Positions 16,046 through 25,173 are shown, numbered from the stretch's first letter. The stretch is DNA of 64,000 bases from DASXMR01 sp036495525 (GCA_036495525.1 DASXMR010000084.1:11704-75703); one strand, 5' to 3'. Made by a program: numbers and translations. Notes: a model not told the origin generated them from the letters alone.

Positions 16046-16740
16046 CACGGGTGCTCGTGGTCGAGGATGAGGCGTCGTTCAGCGACCCGCTCTCCTACAT
16101 GCTGCGCAAGGAGGGGTTCGAGGTCGCGGTGTGCGCCACCGGGCCTGACGCGATCGAGAGCTTCGACCGCACTGGCGCCGACCTGGTTCTGCTCGACCTC
16201 ATGCTGCCTGGCCTGCCGGGCAGCGAGGTGTGCCGGGCTCTGCGGGAGCGGTCAAGCGTGCCCGTCATCATGCTGACCGCCAAGGACGGCGAGATCGATA
16301 AGGTCGTGGGCCTGGAACTGGGCGCGGACGACTACGTGACCAAGCCGTTCTCCTCGCGCGAGCTCGTCGCCAGGATGCGCGCCGTGCTGCGCCGTCGCGG
16401 CGACTCCGACGAGCCGAGCACGTCGATCATGGAATCCGGCCCCGTCCGGATGGACGTCGACCGGCACGTTGTCACCGTCCGCAGCAAGCAGGTGCAGCTT
16501 CCGCTCAAGGAGTTCGAGCTGCTTGAGGTGCTGCTGCGCAACGCGGGCCGGGTGCTCACCAGGATGCAGCTCATCGACCGGGTCTGGGGCGCGGACTACG
16601 TCGGTGACACCAAGACGCTTGACGTGCACGTGAAGCGGCTGCGGGCCAAGGTCGAGGTCGACCCGGCCAGCCCGGCGCATATCGTCACGGTCCGCGGTCT
16701 CGGCTACAAGTTCGAGCCCGGCTCGCTCGCCGCCGTCTAG
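16042..16740 (+). CDS. regX3: Response regulator RegX3
   Basis: This 232-residue OmpR/PhoB-type regulator is the partner of the kinase just upstream. The receiver domain (1-115) has the acidic pocket VVEDE, phospho-acceptor D52 (LLDLMLPG), T/S in MLTAKDG and K in VTKPFSSREL. The C-terminal winged helix (about 130-228) has the recognition part GDTKTLDVHVKRLRAKV. RegX3 activates phosphate-starvation genes in mycobacteria. The GTG start follows GGGAGG and overlaps the senX3 stop. Confidence 0.95.
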   Translation: MTRVLVVEDEASFSDPLSYMLRKEGFEVAVCATGPDAIESFDRTGADLVLLDLMLPGLPGSEVCRALRERSSVPVIMLTAKDGEIDKVVGLELGADDYVTKPFSSRELVARMRAVLRRRGDSDEPSTSIMESGPVRMDVDRHVVTVRSKQVQLPLKEFELLEVLLRNAGRVLTRMQLIDRVWGADYVGDTKTLDVHVKRLRAKVEVDPASPAHIVTVRGLGYKFEPGSLAAV

Positions 16741-16764
16741 CCGTGCAGCCCGCCTGGCCCGAGG

Positions 16765-17376
16765 TTACGGGCTGGGTGACGGGCTAGGCGTGGGCGTGGC
16801 CTTCCGGCGGTGCGGGTGCCGACGCGGATGCACCGCGGCGGTCGGCGTCGGCGCCGGCGGGGAGAACGTGGCGAAGTACTGCGCTCGCGGCATGACCGGC
16901 ACGCTCAGGGTGACGGTGCCGGCGTGCTGGAAGGTCATCGTCACCGGGATGAAGGAGCCCCCGGTTACGGTCCTGGTCAGCCCGCTCAGCACCGCGGTCG
17001 GCTGCGGCCCGGTGAGCAGCACTGCCTGGTTCGGCGTCAGCTGCACCGAGCCGCCGGGCAGGCTCACCGACGCCGCGGTGCCAGGCGCCGTGACGCGCAG
17101 CAGGGTGTCGCTGTGGTCGTTGTTGTTGACCAGGGCGAAGAACAGCCCGGTGGACTGGCCGGCGGCCAGTGCCTGGCCGAGCGGTGCGCCGAGCACGAAG
17201 ACGTTCCTGATCGAGATGTCGCCGAACTCGGTGCCCGCACCGTCGCTTGGCTGATGCCACCGAAGGCTCGGCGCGTCGTTGCCCGCCTCGCAGCCGGCCA
17301 GGATCGGAATCAGCGCGGCCACGGCCACGATCATCGCGCGGCGCGTCAGCGCGGCGCCGGAACGGCTGCGGATCAC
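16765..17376 (-). CDS. lpqE: LpqE-like lipoprotein (PCuAC-type fold)
   Basis: This 203-residue lipoprotein has a signal peptide and the lipobox LAGC (lipidated C29). The mature domain shows SIRNVFVLGAPLG and FFALVNNNDHSDTLLRVTAPG, typical of the actinobacterial LpqE branch of the PCuAC copper-chaperone superfamily. The metal-binding Met/His set of true PCuAC proteins is not obvious. The C-terminus is a His/Arg then Pro/Ser/Thr-rich tail. Its place before carD matches mycobacterial lpqE. It converges with regX3, with only 24 bases between stops. The GTG start has GAGGAG upstream. Confidence 0.75.
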   Translation of the reverse strand: MIRSRSGAALTRRAMIVAVAALIPILAGCEAGNDAPSLRWHQPSDGAGTEFGDISIRNVFVLGAPLGQALAAGQSTGLFFALVNNNDHSDTLLRVTAPGTAASVSLPGGSVQLTPNQAVLLTGPQPTAVLSGLTRTVTGGSFIPVTMTFQHAGTVTLSVPVMPRAQYFATFSPPAPTPTAAVHPRRHPHRRKATPTPSPSPSP

Positions 17377-17485
17377 GCGAGCTCTCCTCGCCTTCGTGAC
17401 TGAGGCACCAGGACCTGGGACAGATTAGCCCTCATCGGGATCGCCCTCGCCGCCGGCCTGCCGCTCCTCGCGGACTCAGGCCGGT

Positions 17486-18235
17486 CTAGGGCAGCGCGAC
17501 TAGATCGGCCCGCAACTCGGACTCAGGCGGGAGCGTCAGCGCGAACCGGAGCGACTGGTCGGACCCGACCAGGATCAGTGACGGCCCGGTCGCCGATGTC
17601 TGGTATCTGCTGGCCAGCAGGCCGGCCCGGTCAACGGCCACCCTGGGCCCTGCCGGTCCGGCTGCGAACTGCCTGAGCTGCTGCGCGGTGGTGGCGCTGC
17701 CGACCAGATAGACGGGCACGCCGGCATTGCCGGCCTGCCTGATCAGCGCCTGCAGCGCAAGCTGGCACGCACAGCTGCCAGGGACGATCGCGAGCGCCGT
17801 CTTGCCTAGGTGGCTTAGTCGTACCGCCTGGCCGTTGACGCTGACCGTCTTGTCCGGCAGGTGCCCTGGCAGCCGCTGCAGCCGCGCCAGGACCTGTGCC
17901 GGAGCCTGGGTCGCCGGGGCGCTGGCTGCCGGGCCACCGGAAGCGGGCCCGCTCGCCTGTCCTCTCGGAATCACATCACCTGACGCGGTGAAAACCGTGA
18001 GTACCACGGCCGCTATCAGCGCGAAGATCAGGCACCCGGCCAGCAGCGGCATGATTACGCCGTCGCCAGTCGCCGGCCGGTACAGCCGGCGCAGGCGGCG
18101 CTGACGCCGCAGGGCACGCTGCTCGCGGTGGTAAGCCTGCACGTCACGATCGAGTTCCCTGGCATCGTCAGGGATCTCGATGTCCACCGGTGGCAGGCCG
18201 AAATCGTCCCGGTCCGGTTCGCCGCCAGGATTCAC
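17486..18235 (-). CDS. Single-pass membrane protein with thioredoxin-like domain
   Basis: This 249-residue protein has a charged, Arg-rich cytoplasmic head, one helix (about 63-83, LLAGCLIFALIAAVVLTVF), a Ser/Pro/Ala linker and an extracytosolic domain (about 125-249). The domain has a thioredoxin-like look: KTALAIVPGSCACQLALQALIRQ with a CAC motif at the start of a helix, and VPVYLVGS. Such proteins are common and uncharacterised in actinomycetes next to carD. A redox role is possible through the CxC, but unproven. The GTG start follows AGAGGGG. Confidence 0.6.
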   Translation of the reverse strand: MNPGGEPDRDDFGLPPVDIEIPDDARELDRDVQAYHREQRALRRQRRLRRLYRPATGDGVIMPLLAGCLIFALIAAVVLTVFTASGDVIPRGQASGPASGGPAASAPATQAPAQVLARLQRLPGHLPDKTVSVNGQAVRLSHLGKTALAIVPGSCACQLALQALIRQAGNAGVPVYLVGSATTAQQLRQFAAGPAGPRVAVDRAGLLASRYQTSATGPSLILVGSDQSLRFALTLPPESELRADLVALP

Positions 18236-18537
18236 GCAAACCCCTCTGGCATGAGCGCAACGTCCACTTCCAGTATGTGCCCATGACGTCTGGTCCGCGA
18301 CCGCGGCCGGCCCTGCCAGCTACGGTCAGCGCCGGGTCGGTCGCCGGCCGCTACCTGGCCGCGACTGGCCGCCGCGGCATGCCATGGCGGCCGCAGGCGG
18401 CGCGCGCGGACCGCGCCGGCCTGACCGAAATTAGGCTTCCCGAATTGCGCCATTGACCTGCAGGTATGCCCTGAAGCTCGGCCAATCACCCCGCTTCGCC
18501 GTGGTAACATGACTTCAGCGGAAGGGGTACATGCCAC
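18236..18537 (+). promoter_or_regulatory. carD upstream region
   Basis: This 302-base gap must hold promoters for carD and for the leftward membrane-protein gene. TTGACC is visible at about 18453 and a TAACAT hexamer at about 18503, but they are not at proper -35/-10 spacing relative to each other; TAACAT could be a -10 with a poor -35. GGAAGGGG is the carD ribosome-binding site, about 9 bases before the ATG. Nothing else is evident. Confidence 0.35.
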
Positions 18538-19020
18538 ATGTCTTTCAAGGTCGGCGACACCGTCGTCTACCCCCACCATGGGGCTGCTCGGATCGAAGAG
18601 ATCGAGACTCGCTCTATCAAGGGCGAGGACAAGTCCTACCTCGTGCTCAAGGTCGACAAAGGTGACCTTACAGTGCGAGTCCCGGCTGACAACGCGGAGC
18701 TAGTCGGCGTCCGGGACGTGGTGGGGCAGGAAGGGCTGGAGCGGGTGTTCGAGGTGCTGCGCGCCCCGTACACCGAGGAGCCGACCAACTGGTCCCGGCG
18801 CTACAAGGCCAACCTGGAGAAGCTCGCCTCCGGCGACGTGAACAAGGTGGCGGAAGTAGTCCGTGACCTGTGGCGGAGGGACCGCGAGCGCGGCCTGTCG
18901 GCCGGCGAGAAGCGCATGCTGGCCAAGGCGCGGCAGATCCTGGTGAGTGAGCTGGCCCTGGCCGAGAAGACGAACGAGGACAAGGCCGAGGCGCTGCTCG
19001 ACGAGATCCTCGCGACCTGA
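18538..19020 (+). CDS. carD: RNA polymerase-binding transcription factor CarD
   Basis: This 160-residue protein binds the RNA polymerase beta subunit and stabilises open complexes, mainly at rRNA and housekeeping promoters. The N-terminal Tudor-like domain starts MSFKVGDTVVYPHHGAARIE. The C-terminal helical DNA-binding domain contains NWSRRYKANLEKL, with the Trp that wedges into the promoter bubble. Length and order match mycobacterial CarD closely. ispF follows 37 bases after the stop. Confidence 0.97.
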   Translation: MSFKVGDTVVYPHHGAARIEEIETRSIKGEDKSYLVLKVDKGDLTVRVPADNAELVGVRDVVGQEGLERVFEVLRAPYTEEPTNWSRRYKANLEKLASGDVNKVAEVVRDLWRRDRERGLSAGEKRMLAKARQILVSELALAEKTNEDKAEALLDEILAT

Positions 19021-19057
19021 GCCAGGGTCGTCCAGCCGATCAGGGCGCGTACGCCTG

Positions 19058-19549
19058 ATGGACGGGCCGCTGCCGCGTGTCGGCGTAGGCACGGATGTGC
19101 ATCCGCTGCGCGCGGGCAGGCCTCTTTATGTTGCGTGCTTGCACTGGCCGGGTGAGCCCGGCCTCGCCGGCCACTCCGATGGCGACGTAGCCGCTCACGC
19201 TGCCTGCGACGCGCTGCTGTCGGCGGCTGGCCTGGGCGATCTTGGCGGCCAGTTCGGTACCGACCGTCCCGAGTGGGCCGGCGCGCGCGGCTCAGCGTTG
19301 CTCGGCGCCACCGCGGAGCTGATTGCCGCGGCCGGCTACCTGGTAGGCAACGTCGCGGTCCAGGTCATCGGCAACCGGCCGAGGATCGGATCACGGCGTG
19401 CCGAGGCGCAGGAGGCGATGTCGGCGGCGCTCGGCGGCGCGCCGGTCAGCGTGTCGGGCACGACGACCGATGGCCTCGGGCTGACCGGCCGCGGCGAGGG
19501 CGTCGCGGCCATCGCCACCGCGCTCATCGTGCCGGCCAACCCTGCCTGA
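19058..19549 (+). CDS. ispF: 2-C-methyl-D-erythritol 2,4-cyclodiphosphate synthase
   Basis: This 163-residue enzyme of the non-mevalonate isoprenoid pathway forms MEcPP. Metal ligands are in VGTDVHPLR (Asp, His) and GHSDGDVAAHAACDALL. GDLGGQFG replaces the usual GDIGxxFPDTD region with a somewhat divergent stretch. The CDP-binding end TTTDGLGLTGRGEGVAA is intact. ispD, which normally lies between carD and ispF or is fused to ispF, is absent from this window. The ATG at 19058 avoids overlap with carD. Confidence 0.93.
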   Translation: MDGPLPRVGVGTDVHPLRAGRPLYVACLHWPGEPGLAGHSDGDVAAHAACDALLSAAGLGDLGGQFGTDRPEWAGARGSALLGATAELIAAAGYLVGNVAVQVIGNRPRIGSRRAEAQEAMSAALGGAPVSVSGTTTDGLGLTGRGEGVAAIATALIVPANPA

Positions 19550-19570
19550 GCACGAAGCCGGCGTCCGTGG

Positions 19571-20665
19571 TCAGTCGGCTGGCGGCGTCGGGCCGCTCCG
19601 CAGCCGGTCGAAGCTGGCCGGGCCGGCATCCGGCGCTCCGCCCGCGGCGACCGGCGCGCCGTCATGGCTGTCATCTGCATCCGCGGCCTCGGCTGCCTGC
19701 TGCCCTGACTCACCCGGCTCAGCTTGGGTCACGGCGGGCAGCCGCGCGCTGTCCCGGTCATCAACCTGGCCGGCGCCTTCGTCCGGATCGTCCGGCCCGG
19801 CCGGGCCCGGATCTTCGGCGGCGCCTGGCGCCGACGCTGACGGCGCTGAGGATGACCCGGCCGCCAATGGCTCGGACGCCAGTGACTCGGCTGACGATGG
19901 CTCGGGTGACGATGGCTCGGGTGACGATGGCTCGGCCGACGACGGCTTGGCGGATGGCGGTGGATACGTCGTCCATGGCACCCAGGGCCGCTCGGCCGGC
20001 GCTTCATCATCATCGCCAGCCGGGCGCCACTCTGGCAGGTCAGCTGCTGCCTGCGTCGCGGCCGGGTCAGCGGGGACGGCAGCAGCAGCCGGTCCGTCGG
20101 CAGTCAGCGCGGTGCCCGAAACTGCCGGAGGCTGGATGGTCATCGTGACGGCAGCTGGCGCGTGGCCTGCCGGTGCGCCGCCGGCCAGCCGCGCGGCGGC
20201 CGGGGCCGCGGCACGGCGGGGCCGGCCGTGCCTGAGCATGACTGCCAGCAGCCCGAAGCCGGCCAGCAGCAGCACCCACGGGATGATCGCCGCCGCGATC
20301 TCGCTGGCCCGGTGCGGGATGCGCGTCCCGGCCGCGTGCAGCGCGTCGGCCCCGGCGGCAGCGGCGAGCAGCACCAGCAGGCTCAGCCAGGCGTAACAGC
20401 GGGCTACCGGGCCGGCGCCGCGCAGCGCGAGTACCGCAGCGCTCGCCACGACCACCAGCGCGTCGATGGCGGGCGGGTAGATCCTGGCCAGCGACACTGT
20501 GACGCCTGCCTGCCTGGCGATCGCGTGCACGCCGGCGTAGGAGAGGGTGAACGCCGCTGCGGCGAGCACGAGTACCCCGGCCGATGCGGCGGTCAGCGCG
20601 GCGGCCCGCAGTCCGGAACTCGTGCCGTGCTGATGCGGCGCGGCCGCGGAATGACTGTCGCTCAT
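19571..20665 (-). CDS. DUF2637 membrane protein with Ser/Pro repeat tail
   Basis: This 364-residue protein has four membrane helices in the first 155 residues (AAALTAASAGVLVLAAAAFTL; IDALVVVASAAVLALRG; LSLLVLLAAAAGADAL; IIPWVLLLAGFGLLAVML), the arrangement of actinobacterial DUF2637 proteins. DUF2637 often occurs beside conjugation genes, but none are here. The long cytoplasmic tail is disordered, with short repeats of the type PSSAEPSSPEPSSPEPSSAE encoded by a 15-base DNA repeat at about 19866-19950. Function is unknown. Confidence 0.75.
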   Translation of the reverse strand: MSDSHSAAAPHQHGTSSGLRAAALTAASAGVLVLAAAAFTLSYAGVHAIARQAGVTVSLARIYPPAIDALVVVASAAVLALRGAGPVARCYAWLSLLVLLAAAAGADALHAAGTRIPHRASEIAAAIIPWVLLLAGFGLLAVMLRHGRPRRAAAPAAARLAGGAPAGHAPAAVTMTIQPPAVSGTALTADGPAAAAVPADPAATQAAADLPEWRPAGDDDEAPAERPWVPWTTYPPPSAKPSSAEPSSPEPSSPEPSSAESLASEPLAAGSSSAPSASAPGAAEDPGPAGPDDPDEGAGQVDDRDSARLPAVTQAEPGESGQQAAEAADADDSHDGAPVAAGGAPDAGPASFDRLRSGPTPPAD

Positions 20666-20877
20666 CGGGGCACTGTCATCCTTCCGTGCGCCGGACGCGG
20701 CGACCAGGCCGGGCGCGGCAGCTGCCGGGCAGGCCCGGCCGGCCTATAGTCGGAAACGGGGTAATCCCAGGCCAGGCGCCGCTGCCGGGTGGCCGCCAGC
20801 ATGGCCGACGGCGATCTGCCAATCGCCGAATGGCGGTCTCGGCCGACTTCGCGATCATGGCATTTTAAGGAGACGAT

Positions 20878-22071
20878 ATGCCGTTCTACCGAGCGGTCGG
20901 GGAGATTCCCGCTAAGCGCCATACGCGTTTCCGCCGCCCGGACGGCGGCCTGTACGCCGAGGAACTGATGGGGGAGGAGGGCTTCGTCTCTGACTCCTCG
21001 CTGCTGTACCACGTGCACCCGCCGACGGCGATCGTGAAGAGCGAGGGCCTGGGTGAAGCCGCCGCCGCTGGCGCGCTGGCGCCTAACCACCCGCTGCTGC
21101 CGCGGCACTACCGCACCCGGGACCTGCCGGCCGGTGGTGACCTTGTCCTTGGCCGGCAGCCTTTGCTCGCCAACGACGACGTGCGGATCAGCTTCGCGGC
21201 GGCGGACGCGGCGTCTGGCCTGTACCGGAACTCGGCCGGCGACGAGGCGGTCTACCTGCAGTCAGGCTCGGCGCTGCTGGAGTCGGTTTACGGCGCCATC
21301 GCGGTGACCGCCGGCGACTACCTGATCGTGCCGCGCGGCACGACGCACCGCTGGCTGCCAGGCCAGGGCGACGAGCCAGTTCGCGCGCTGGTCATGGAGG
21401 CGGGCGGGCACATCCGGCCGCCGCGGCGCTACCTGTCGCAGTACGGGCAGTTCCTAGAGCACGCACCGTACTGCGAGCGTGACCTGCGCGGGCCAGCCGG
21501 CCCGCTGGTCAGCGACGGCGAGGACGTTCCGGTGCTGGTCCGCACCAGGGCCGGGCTGACCATGCTGACCTACGCCTACCATCCGTTCGACGTCGTCGGC
21601 TGGGACGGATGCCTGTACCCGTACGCGTTCAACATCGCTGACTTCGAGCCAATCGTGAAGCGCACGCACGCCCCGCCGCCGGTGCATCAGACGTTCGAGG
21701 GGCCGAACTTCGTGATCTGCTCGTTCTGCCCGCGGCCGCTCGACTTCCATCCCGAAGCCGTGCCCATCCCGTACAACCACCACAACGTGGACTCGGACGA
21801 GATGATGTTCTACGTCGGCGGCGACTATTCGGCGCGGCAGGGATCCGGCGTCGGCGTCGGGTCAATCACGCTGCACCCGTCCGGCTTCACCCACGGACCA
21901 CAGCCGGGCGCCGTGGAGGCGGTGATCCGCGGCATGGCCGAGGGCCGCACGACCACCGACGAGACCGCCGTCATGATCGACACGTTCCGGCCGCTGCAGC
22001 TGGCCGCCGCCGCGGCGCGCGCCGAGGACCCCGAGTACGCGTGGAGCTGGGCCAGGGCCGCCGGGTCCTGA
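20878..22071 (+). CDS. hmgA: Homogentisate 1,2-dioxygenase-like cupin enzyme
   Basis: This 397-residue non-heme Fe(II) dioxygenase resembles HmgA, which opens the homogentisate ring in tyrosine/phenylalanine breakdown. The metal ligand set lies near HHNVDSDEMMFYVGGDY (His, Glu) and SGFTHGP (His). RAVGEIPAKRHTRFR and GFVSDSSLLYHVHPP are typical of the bacterial family, which is a little shorter than the animal enzyme. AAGGAG lies just ahead of the ATG. Neither fumarylacetoacetase nor maleylacetoacetate isomerase is present here, and the neighbours are a CoA ligase and a PanE-like reductase. A related ring-cleavage substrate is therefore possible. Confidence 0.8.
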   Translation: MPFYRAVGEIPAKRHTRFRRPDGGLYAEELMGEEGFVSDSSLLYHVHPPTAIVKSEGLGEAAAAGALAPNHPLLPRHYRTRDLPAGGDLVLGRQPLLANDDVRISFAAADAASGLYRNSAGDEAVYLQSGSALLESVYGAIAVTAGDYLIVPRGTTHRWLPGQGDEPVRALVMEAGGHIRPPRRYLSQYGQFLEHAPYCERDLRGPAGPLVSDGEDVPVLVRTRAGLTMLTYAYHPFDVVGWDGCLYPYAFNIADFEPIVKRTHAPPPVHQTFEGPNFVICSFCPRPLDFHPEAVPIPYNHHNVDSDEMMFYVGGDYSARQGSGVGVGSITLHPSGFTHGPQPGAVEAVIRGMAEGRTTTDETAVMIDTFRPLQLAAAAARAEDPEYAWSWARAAGS

Positions 22072-22236
22072 CGCCGGTGCCGCGGGAAGGCAGCACTGCT
22101 GGCGCGGTGTCGTCGTCCGCGGCGGCAAGGCTGGCCCGGCTGCTGGCGTTTGGCCCGCTACGCCGGGAATTCCCCGTTCAATCCCGTCCCGGTAATATCG
22201 GCCGAGGCCAACTGAGTGATGATCCGGAGGCAGCCA

Positions 22237-23772
22237 ATGCCCGGAGGGGCAACTCCCGCAGGCGGCGAGACGCTTGACGCACTGCTTGCCGGTGGTGAGC
22301 CAGCGCAGGCGGCATTCGTCGTTCCCGATGACGGCCAGGAACTGAGCTATGGCGAGGTGGCCGGCCGGATCGAGACCCTGGCGGGCCGGCTGGCCGCGGC
22401 GGGCGTCAGCCGCGGCGACCGGGTGGCACTGACGCTGCCGGGCAGCCCGGACTTCGTCCAGCTGCTGCTCGCGATCACGGTGCTCGGCGCGGCGGCGGCG
22501 CCGCTCAACCCGGCTTACACCGAGCCCGAGTACACCTTCTACCTGGAAGACGTCGCTCCGCGGCTGCTGCTGGTGCCAGCCAGCCTGCCGGCGGCGGCGG
22601 CTGCCGCGGCAGCCGCGACGAATACCCAGTTGCTGGCCGTCGCCGACGTGCCCGGCGGGCCGCCCGACCTGCTGCGCGACGGCGCGCCGGTCGCGGCCAG
22701 GCCCGGCTTCGAGCGCGGCACCCCGGACGACATCGCGATCGTCCTGCATACCAGCGGCACCACGAGCCGGCCCAAGCAGGTCCCGCTGCGGCAGAGCAAC
22801 CTGATGGCCTCGACCAGGAATGTCGCCGCGCACTTCGAGCTCGGCCCCGGCGACGTGTCGTTCTGCGTGATGCCGCTGTTCCACGTGCACGGCCTGGTCG
22901 CGTCGACCTTCGCGACGCTGGCATCAGGCGGCACCGTGGTGTCTCCGCGCCGGCTCACCCCGCAGCGGTTCTGGCGGCAGGCGCGCGAGACCGGGACGAC
23001 GTGGCTGTCGGCTGGCCCGACGCTGCACCAGATGCTGCTGGGCAAGATCGACGACGAGGGCGCGCCAGGCACCCTGCGGTTCACCCGGTCCTGCAGCTCG
23101 GCCCTGTCACCCGAGCTGCTGCACCGGGCCGAGAGCCTGTACCGGGTGCCGATGCTTGAGTCCTACGGAATGACCGAGGCCAGCCATCAGATGACCGCCA
23201 ACCCGATGCCGCCGGGCGAGCGGGTGCCAGGCTCGGTGGGTGTGTCGGCCGGCACGGAGGTCGGCATCGTCGACGGCAGCGGCAGCTTCCTGCCGGCGGG
23301 CGAGGCCGGCGAGGTGGTGATCCGCGGCCCCGGCGTGATGTCCGGGTACGTGAACAACCCGGCCGCGACGGCCGAGGCGTTCTACGGCGAGTGGTTCCGC
23401 ACCGGCGACCGCGGTGCGCTGCGCGACGGCTACCTCTACCTGGAGGGCCGGATCAAGGAGATGATCATCCGCGGCGGGGAGAATATCTCGCCCGCCGAGA
23501 TCGAGCAGGTCCTGCTCAGTCATCCGGCGGTCACCGACGCGGTCTGCTTCGGCGTGCCGGACGAGAAGTACGGGGAGCTGCCAGCCGCGGCCGTCACGCT
23601 GGCCGCCGATGTTGAGCCGCGGGAGCTGATCGGCTACTGCCGGGAGCGGCTGGCCGCCTTCAAGGTGCCGTCGGTCATCCACGTGTTGCCGCAGATCCCC
23701 CGGACAGCGACCGGCAAAGTGCAGCGCCGCCGGGTCGGCGAGTTCGTGGCCAGCGGCCAGGCGGCCGGATGA
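22237..23772 (+). CDS. AMP-dependent acyl-CoA ligase, oxalyl-CoA synthetase-like
   Basis: This 511-residue ANL-superfamily ligase activates a carboxylic acid as acyl-AMP then CoA thioester. The P-loop-like motif is HTSGTTSRPKQVPL. LESYGMTEASHQM is the A5 region, RTGDRGALRDGYLYLEGR the A7 region, GGENISPAEIE the A8 hinge, and the catalytic Lys lies in PRTATGKVQRRR. FTRSCSSALSPELL and ASHQMTANPMPP resemble the AAE3/Pcs60 oxalate-CoA ligase clade. The true substrate is uncertain. ATG 22237 has CCGGAGG 6 bases upstream. The stop overlaps the next start (ATGA). Confidence 0.85.
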   Translation: MPGGATPAGGETLDALLAGGEPAQAAFVVPDDGQELSYGEVAGRIETLAGRLAAAGVSRGDRVALTLPGSPDFVQLLLAITVLGAAAAPLNPAYTEPEYTFYLEDVAPRLLLVPASLPAAAAAAAAATNTQLLAVADVPGGPPDLLRDGAPVAARPGFERGTPDDIAIVLHTSGTTSRPKQVPLRQSNLMASTRNVAAHFELGPGDVSFCVMPLFHVHGLVASTFATLASGGTVVSPRRLTPQRFWRQARETGTTWLSAGPTLHQMLLGKIDDEGAPGTLRFTRSCSSALSPELLHRAESLYRVPMLESYGMTEASHQMTANPMPPGERVPGSVGVSAGTEVGIVDGSGSFLPAGEAGEVVIRGPGVMSGYVNNPAATAEAFYGEWFRTGDRGALRDGYLYLEGRIKEMIIRGGENISPAEIEQVLLSHPAVTDAVCFGVPDEKYGELPAAAVTLAADVEPRELIGYCRERLAAFKVPSVIHVLPQIPRTATGKVQRRRVGEFVASGQAAG

Positions 23773-24740
23773 GGTTCGCTGTCCTCGGCGCCGGCGCCAT
23801 CGGCGCCTACGTGGGGGCGGCGCTGGCCCGCGGCGGCGCCGACGTGACGCTGATCGCCAGGGGCGCGCACCTGGCCGCGATGCGCGAGCACGGCGTGCGG
23901 GTCCGCTCGCCGCGCGGCGACTTCACCGCGCATCCGGAGGCGACCAGCGACTGGACCGCGCTGTCCGAAGCTGACGTGGTGTTCGTCGCGCTGAAGGCGT
24001 ACAGCCTGCCGGAGCTGGTCGGGCAGCTCGGCAAGCTGCTGGCGCCGCACGCGGCCGCGGTGTGGGCGCAGAACGGCATCCCCTGGTGGTACTTCCAGTC
24101 GCTGGCCCCGCCGCCCGGCGGCCCGGTGCTGCAGAGCGTGGATCCCGGCGGGGCGGTCAGCGGCGCGATCACGCCCGAGCACAACATCGGCTGCGTGGTC
24201 TACTGCTCCACGGAAATCATCGAGCCCGGCGTGATCCAGCACATTGAGGGAACGCGGTTCACTATCGGTGAGCCGGACGGCACCGCCAGCGAGCGGTGCC
24301 GGGAGATCTCCGCCGCGTTCGCGGCGGGCGGCCTGCGGGCGCCGGTCGAGTCCCGGCTGCGCGACCAGATCTGGCTGAAGCTCGTCGGTAACGTCGCCTT
24401 CAACCCGATCACGGCTCTCACCGGGGCCACCCTCGGCCAGCTTGGTGACCTGCCGGAGATGCGGGACCTGCTGAAGGTGATCTTCGCCGAGTGCGCCGCG
24501 GTGGCCGGGCGGCTTGGCATCCAGTTCCCGGTCTCGCTCGACCGGCGGCTTGAGGCTGGCCTTGCGGTCGGCGATCACCGAACGTCCATGCTCCAGGACC
24601 TGCGGGCCGGCAAGCGGCTCGAGCTGGACTGCATGACCGGCGCGGTGACCGAGCTCGCCGTCAGGCTCGGGGTCGAGGTGCCGCACGTGCAGGCGGTGCA
24701 CGCGTGCGCGAAGCTCCTTGACCAGCTGAACCGGGCCTGA
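23769..24740 (+). CDS. 2-dehydropantoate 2-reductase-like (ApbA/PanE family)
   Basis: This 323-residue ketoacid reductase has an N-terminal NADP-binding Rossmann motif (FAVLGAGAIGAYVG). The C-terminal helical domain has WLKLVGNVAFNPITALTGA, the catalytic Lys and Asn region of the family. PanE makes pantoate for CoA. The 4-base overlap with the CoA ligase, and the dioxygenase before it, suggest a paralogue acting in a catabolic or secondary pathway instead. Substrate is not determined. Confidence 0.8.
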   Translation: MRFAVLGAGAIGAYVGAALARGGADVTLIARGAHLAAMREHGVRVRSPRGDFTAHPEATSDWTALSEADVVFVALKAYSLPELVGQLGKLLAPHAAAVWAQNGIPWWYFQSLAPPPGGPVLQSVDPGGAVSGAITPEHNIGCVVYCSTEIIEPGVIQHIEGTRFTIGEPDGTASERCREISAAFAAGGLRAPVESRLRDQIWLKLVGNVAFNPITALTGATLGQLGDLPEMRDLLKVIFAECAAVAGRLGIQFPVSLDRRLEAGLAVGDHRTSMLQDLRAGKRLELDCMTGAVTELAVRLGVEVPHVQAVHACAKLLDQLNRA

Positions 24741-24786
24741 CGGCCCGCTGTTACCGTCCGCCGTGTCACGTCTCGGAAGGAACGTC

Positions 24787-25173
24787 ATGACCGCGCTGCC
24801 TGAGCTTGCCCGCACGCTCTTCAACGGAGCGAATCACGCCGTGGTGGCCACGATCGACCCTGGTGGCCGGCCGCAGTCCAGCGTGGTCTGGGTCACCAGC
24901 GATGGTGACGACGTGCTGTTCTCCACCATCAAGGGCCGTCGCAAGTACGCCAACCTGAGCCGTGAGCCCCGGCTCAGCGTGCTGGTGTACGACCCGGCTG
25001 ACCCGTATACCTACGCTGAGGTCCGCGGCAGCGCGGTGCTGACCGACGACCCGGCCGCCGAGCTGATCGAGCAGCTCGCGGTCAAGTACACCGGGCGCCC
25101 GTTCGGCGAGCGGCCGGGTGAGCAGCGGGTCATCGTCCGGGTCACCCCGGACCACGTCGTGCTCTACCAGTGA
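24787..25173 (+). CDS. PPOX-class F420-dependent oxidoreductase
   Basis: This 128-residue split-barrel protein is of the flavin/deazaflavin type common in actinomycetes. Typical phrases are NHAVVATIDPGGRPQSSVVWV, FSTIKGRRKYANLSREPRLSVLVYDP and YAEVRGSAVLTDD. Such proteins reduce diverse substrates with F420H2 or bind flavin or heme. The ATG at 24787 follows GGAAGGA. It is the last gene of the rightward set that starts at 20878. Cofactor identity cannot be read from the sequence. Confidence 0.75.
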   Translation: MTALPELARTLFNGANHAVVATIDPGGRPQSSVVWVTSDGDDVLFSTIKGRRKYANLSREPRLSVLVYDPADPYTYAEVRGSAVLTDDPAAELIEQLAVKYTGRPFGERPGEQRVIVRVTPDHVVLYQ

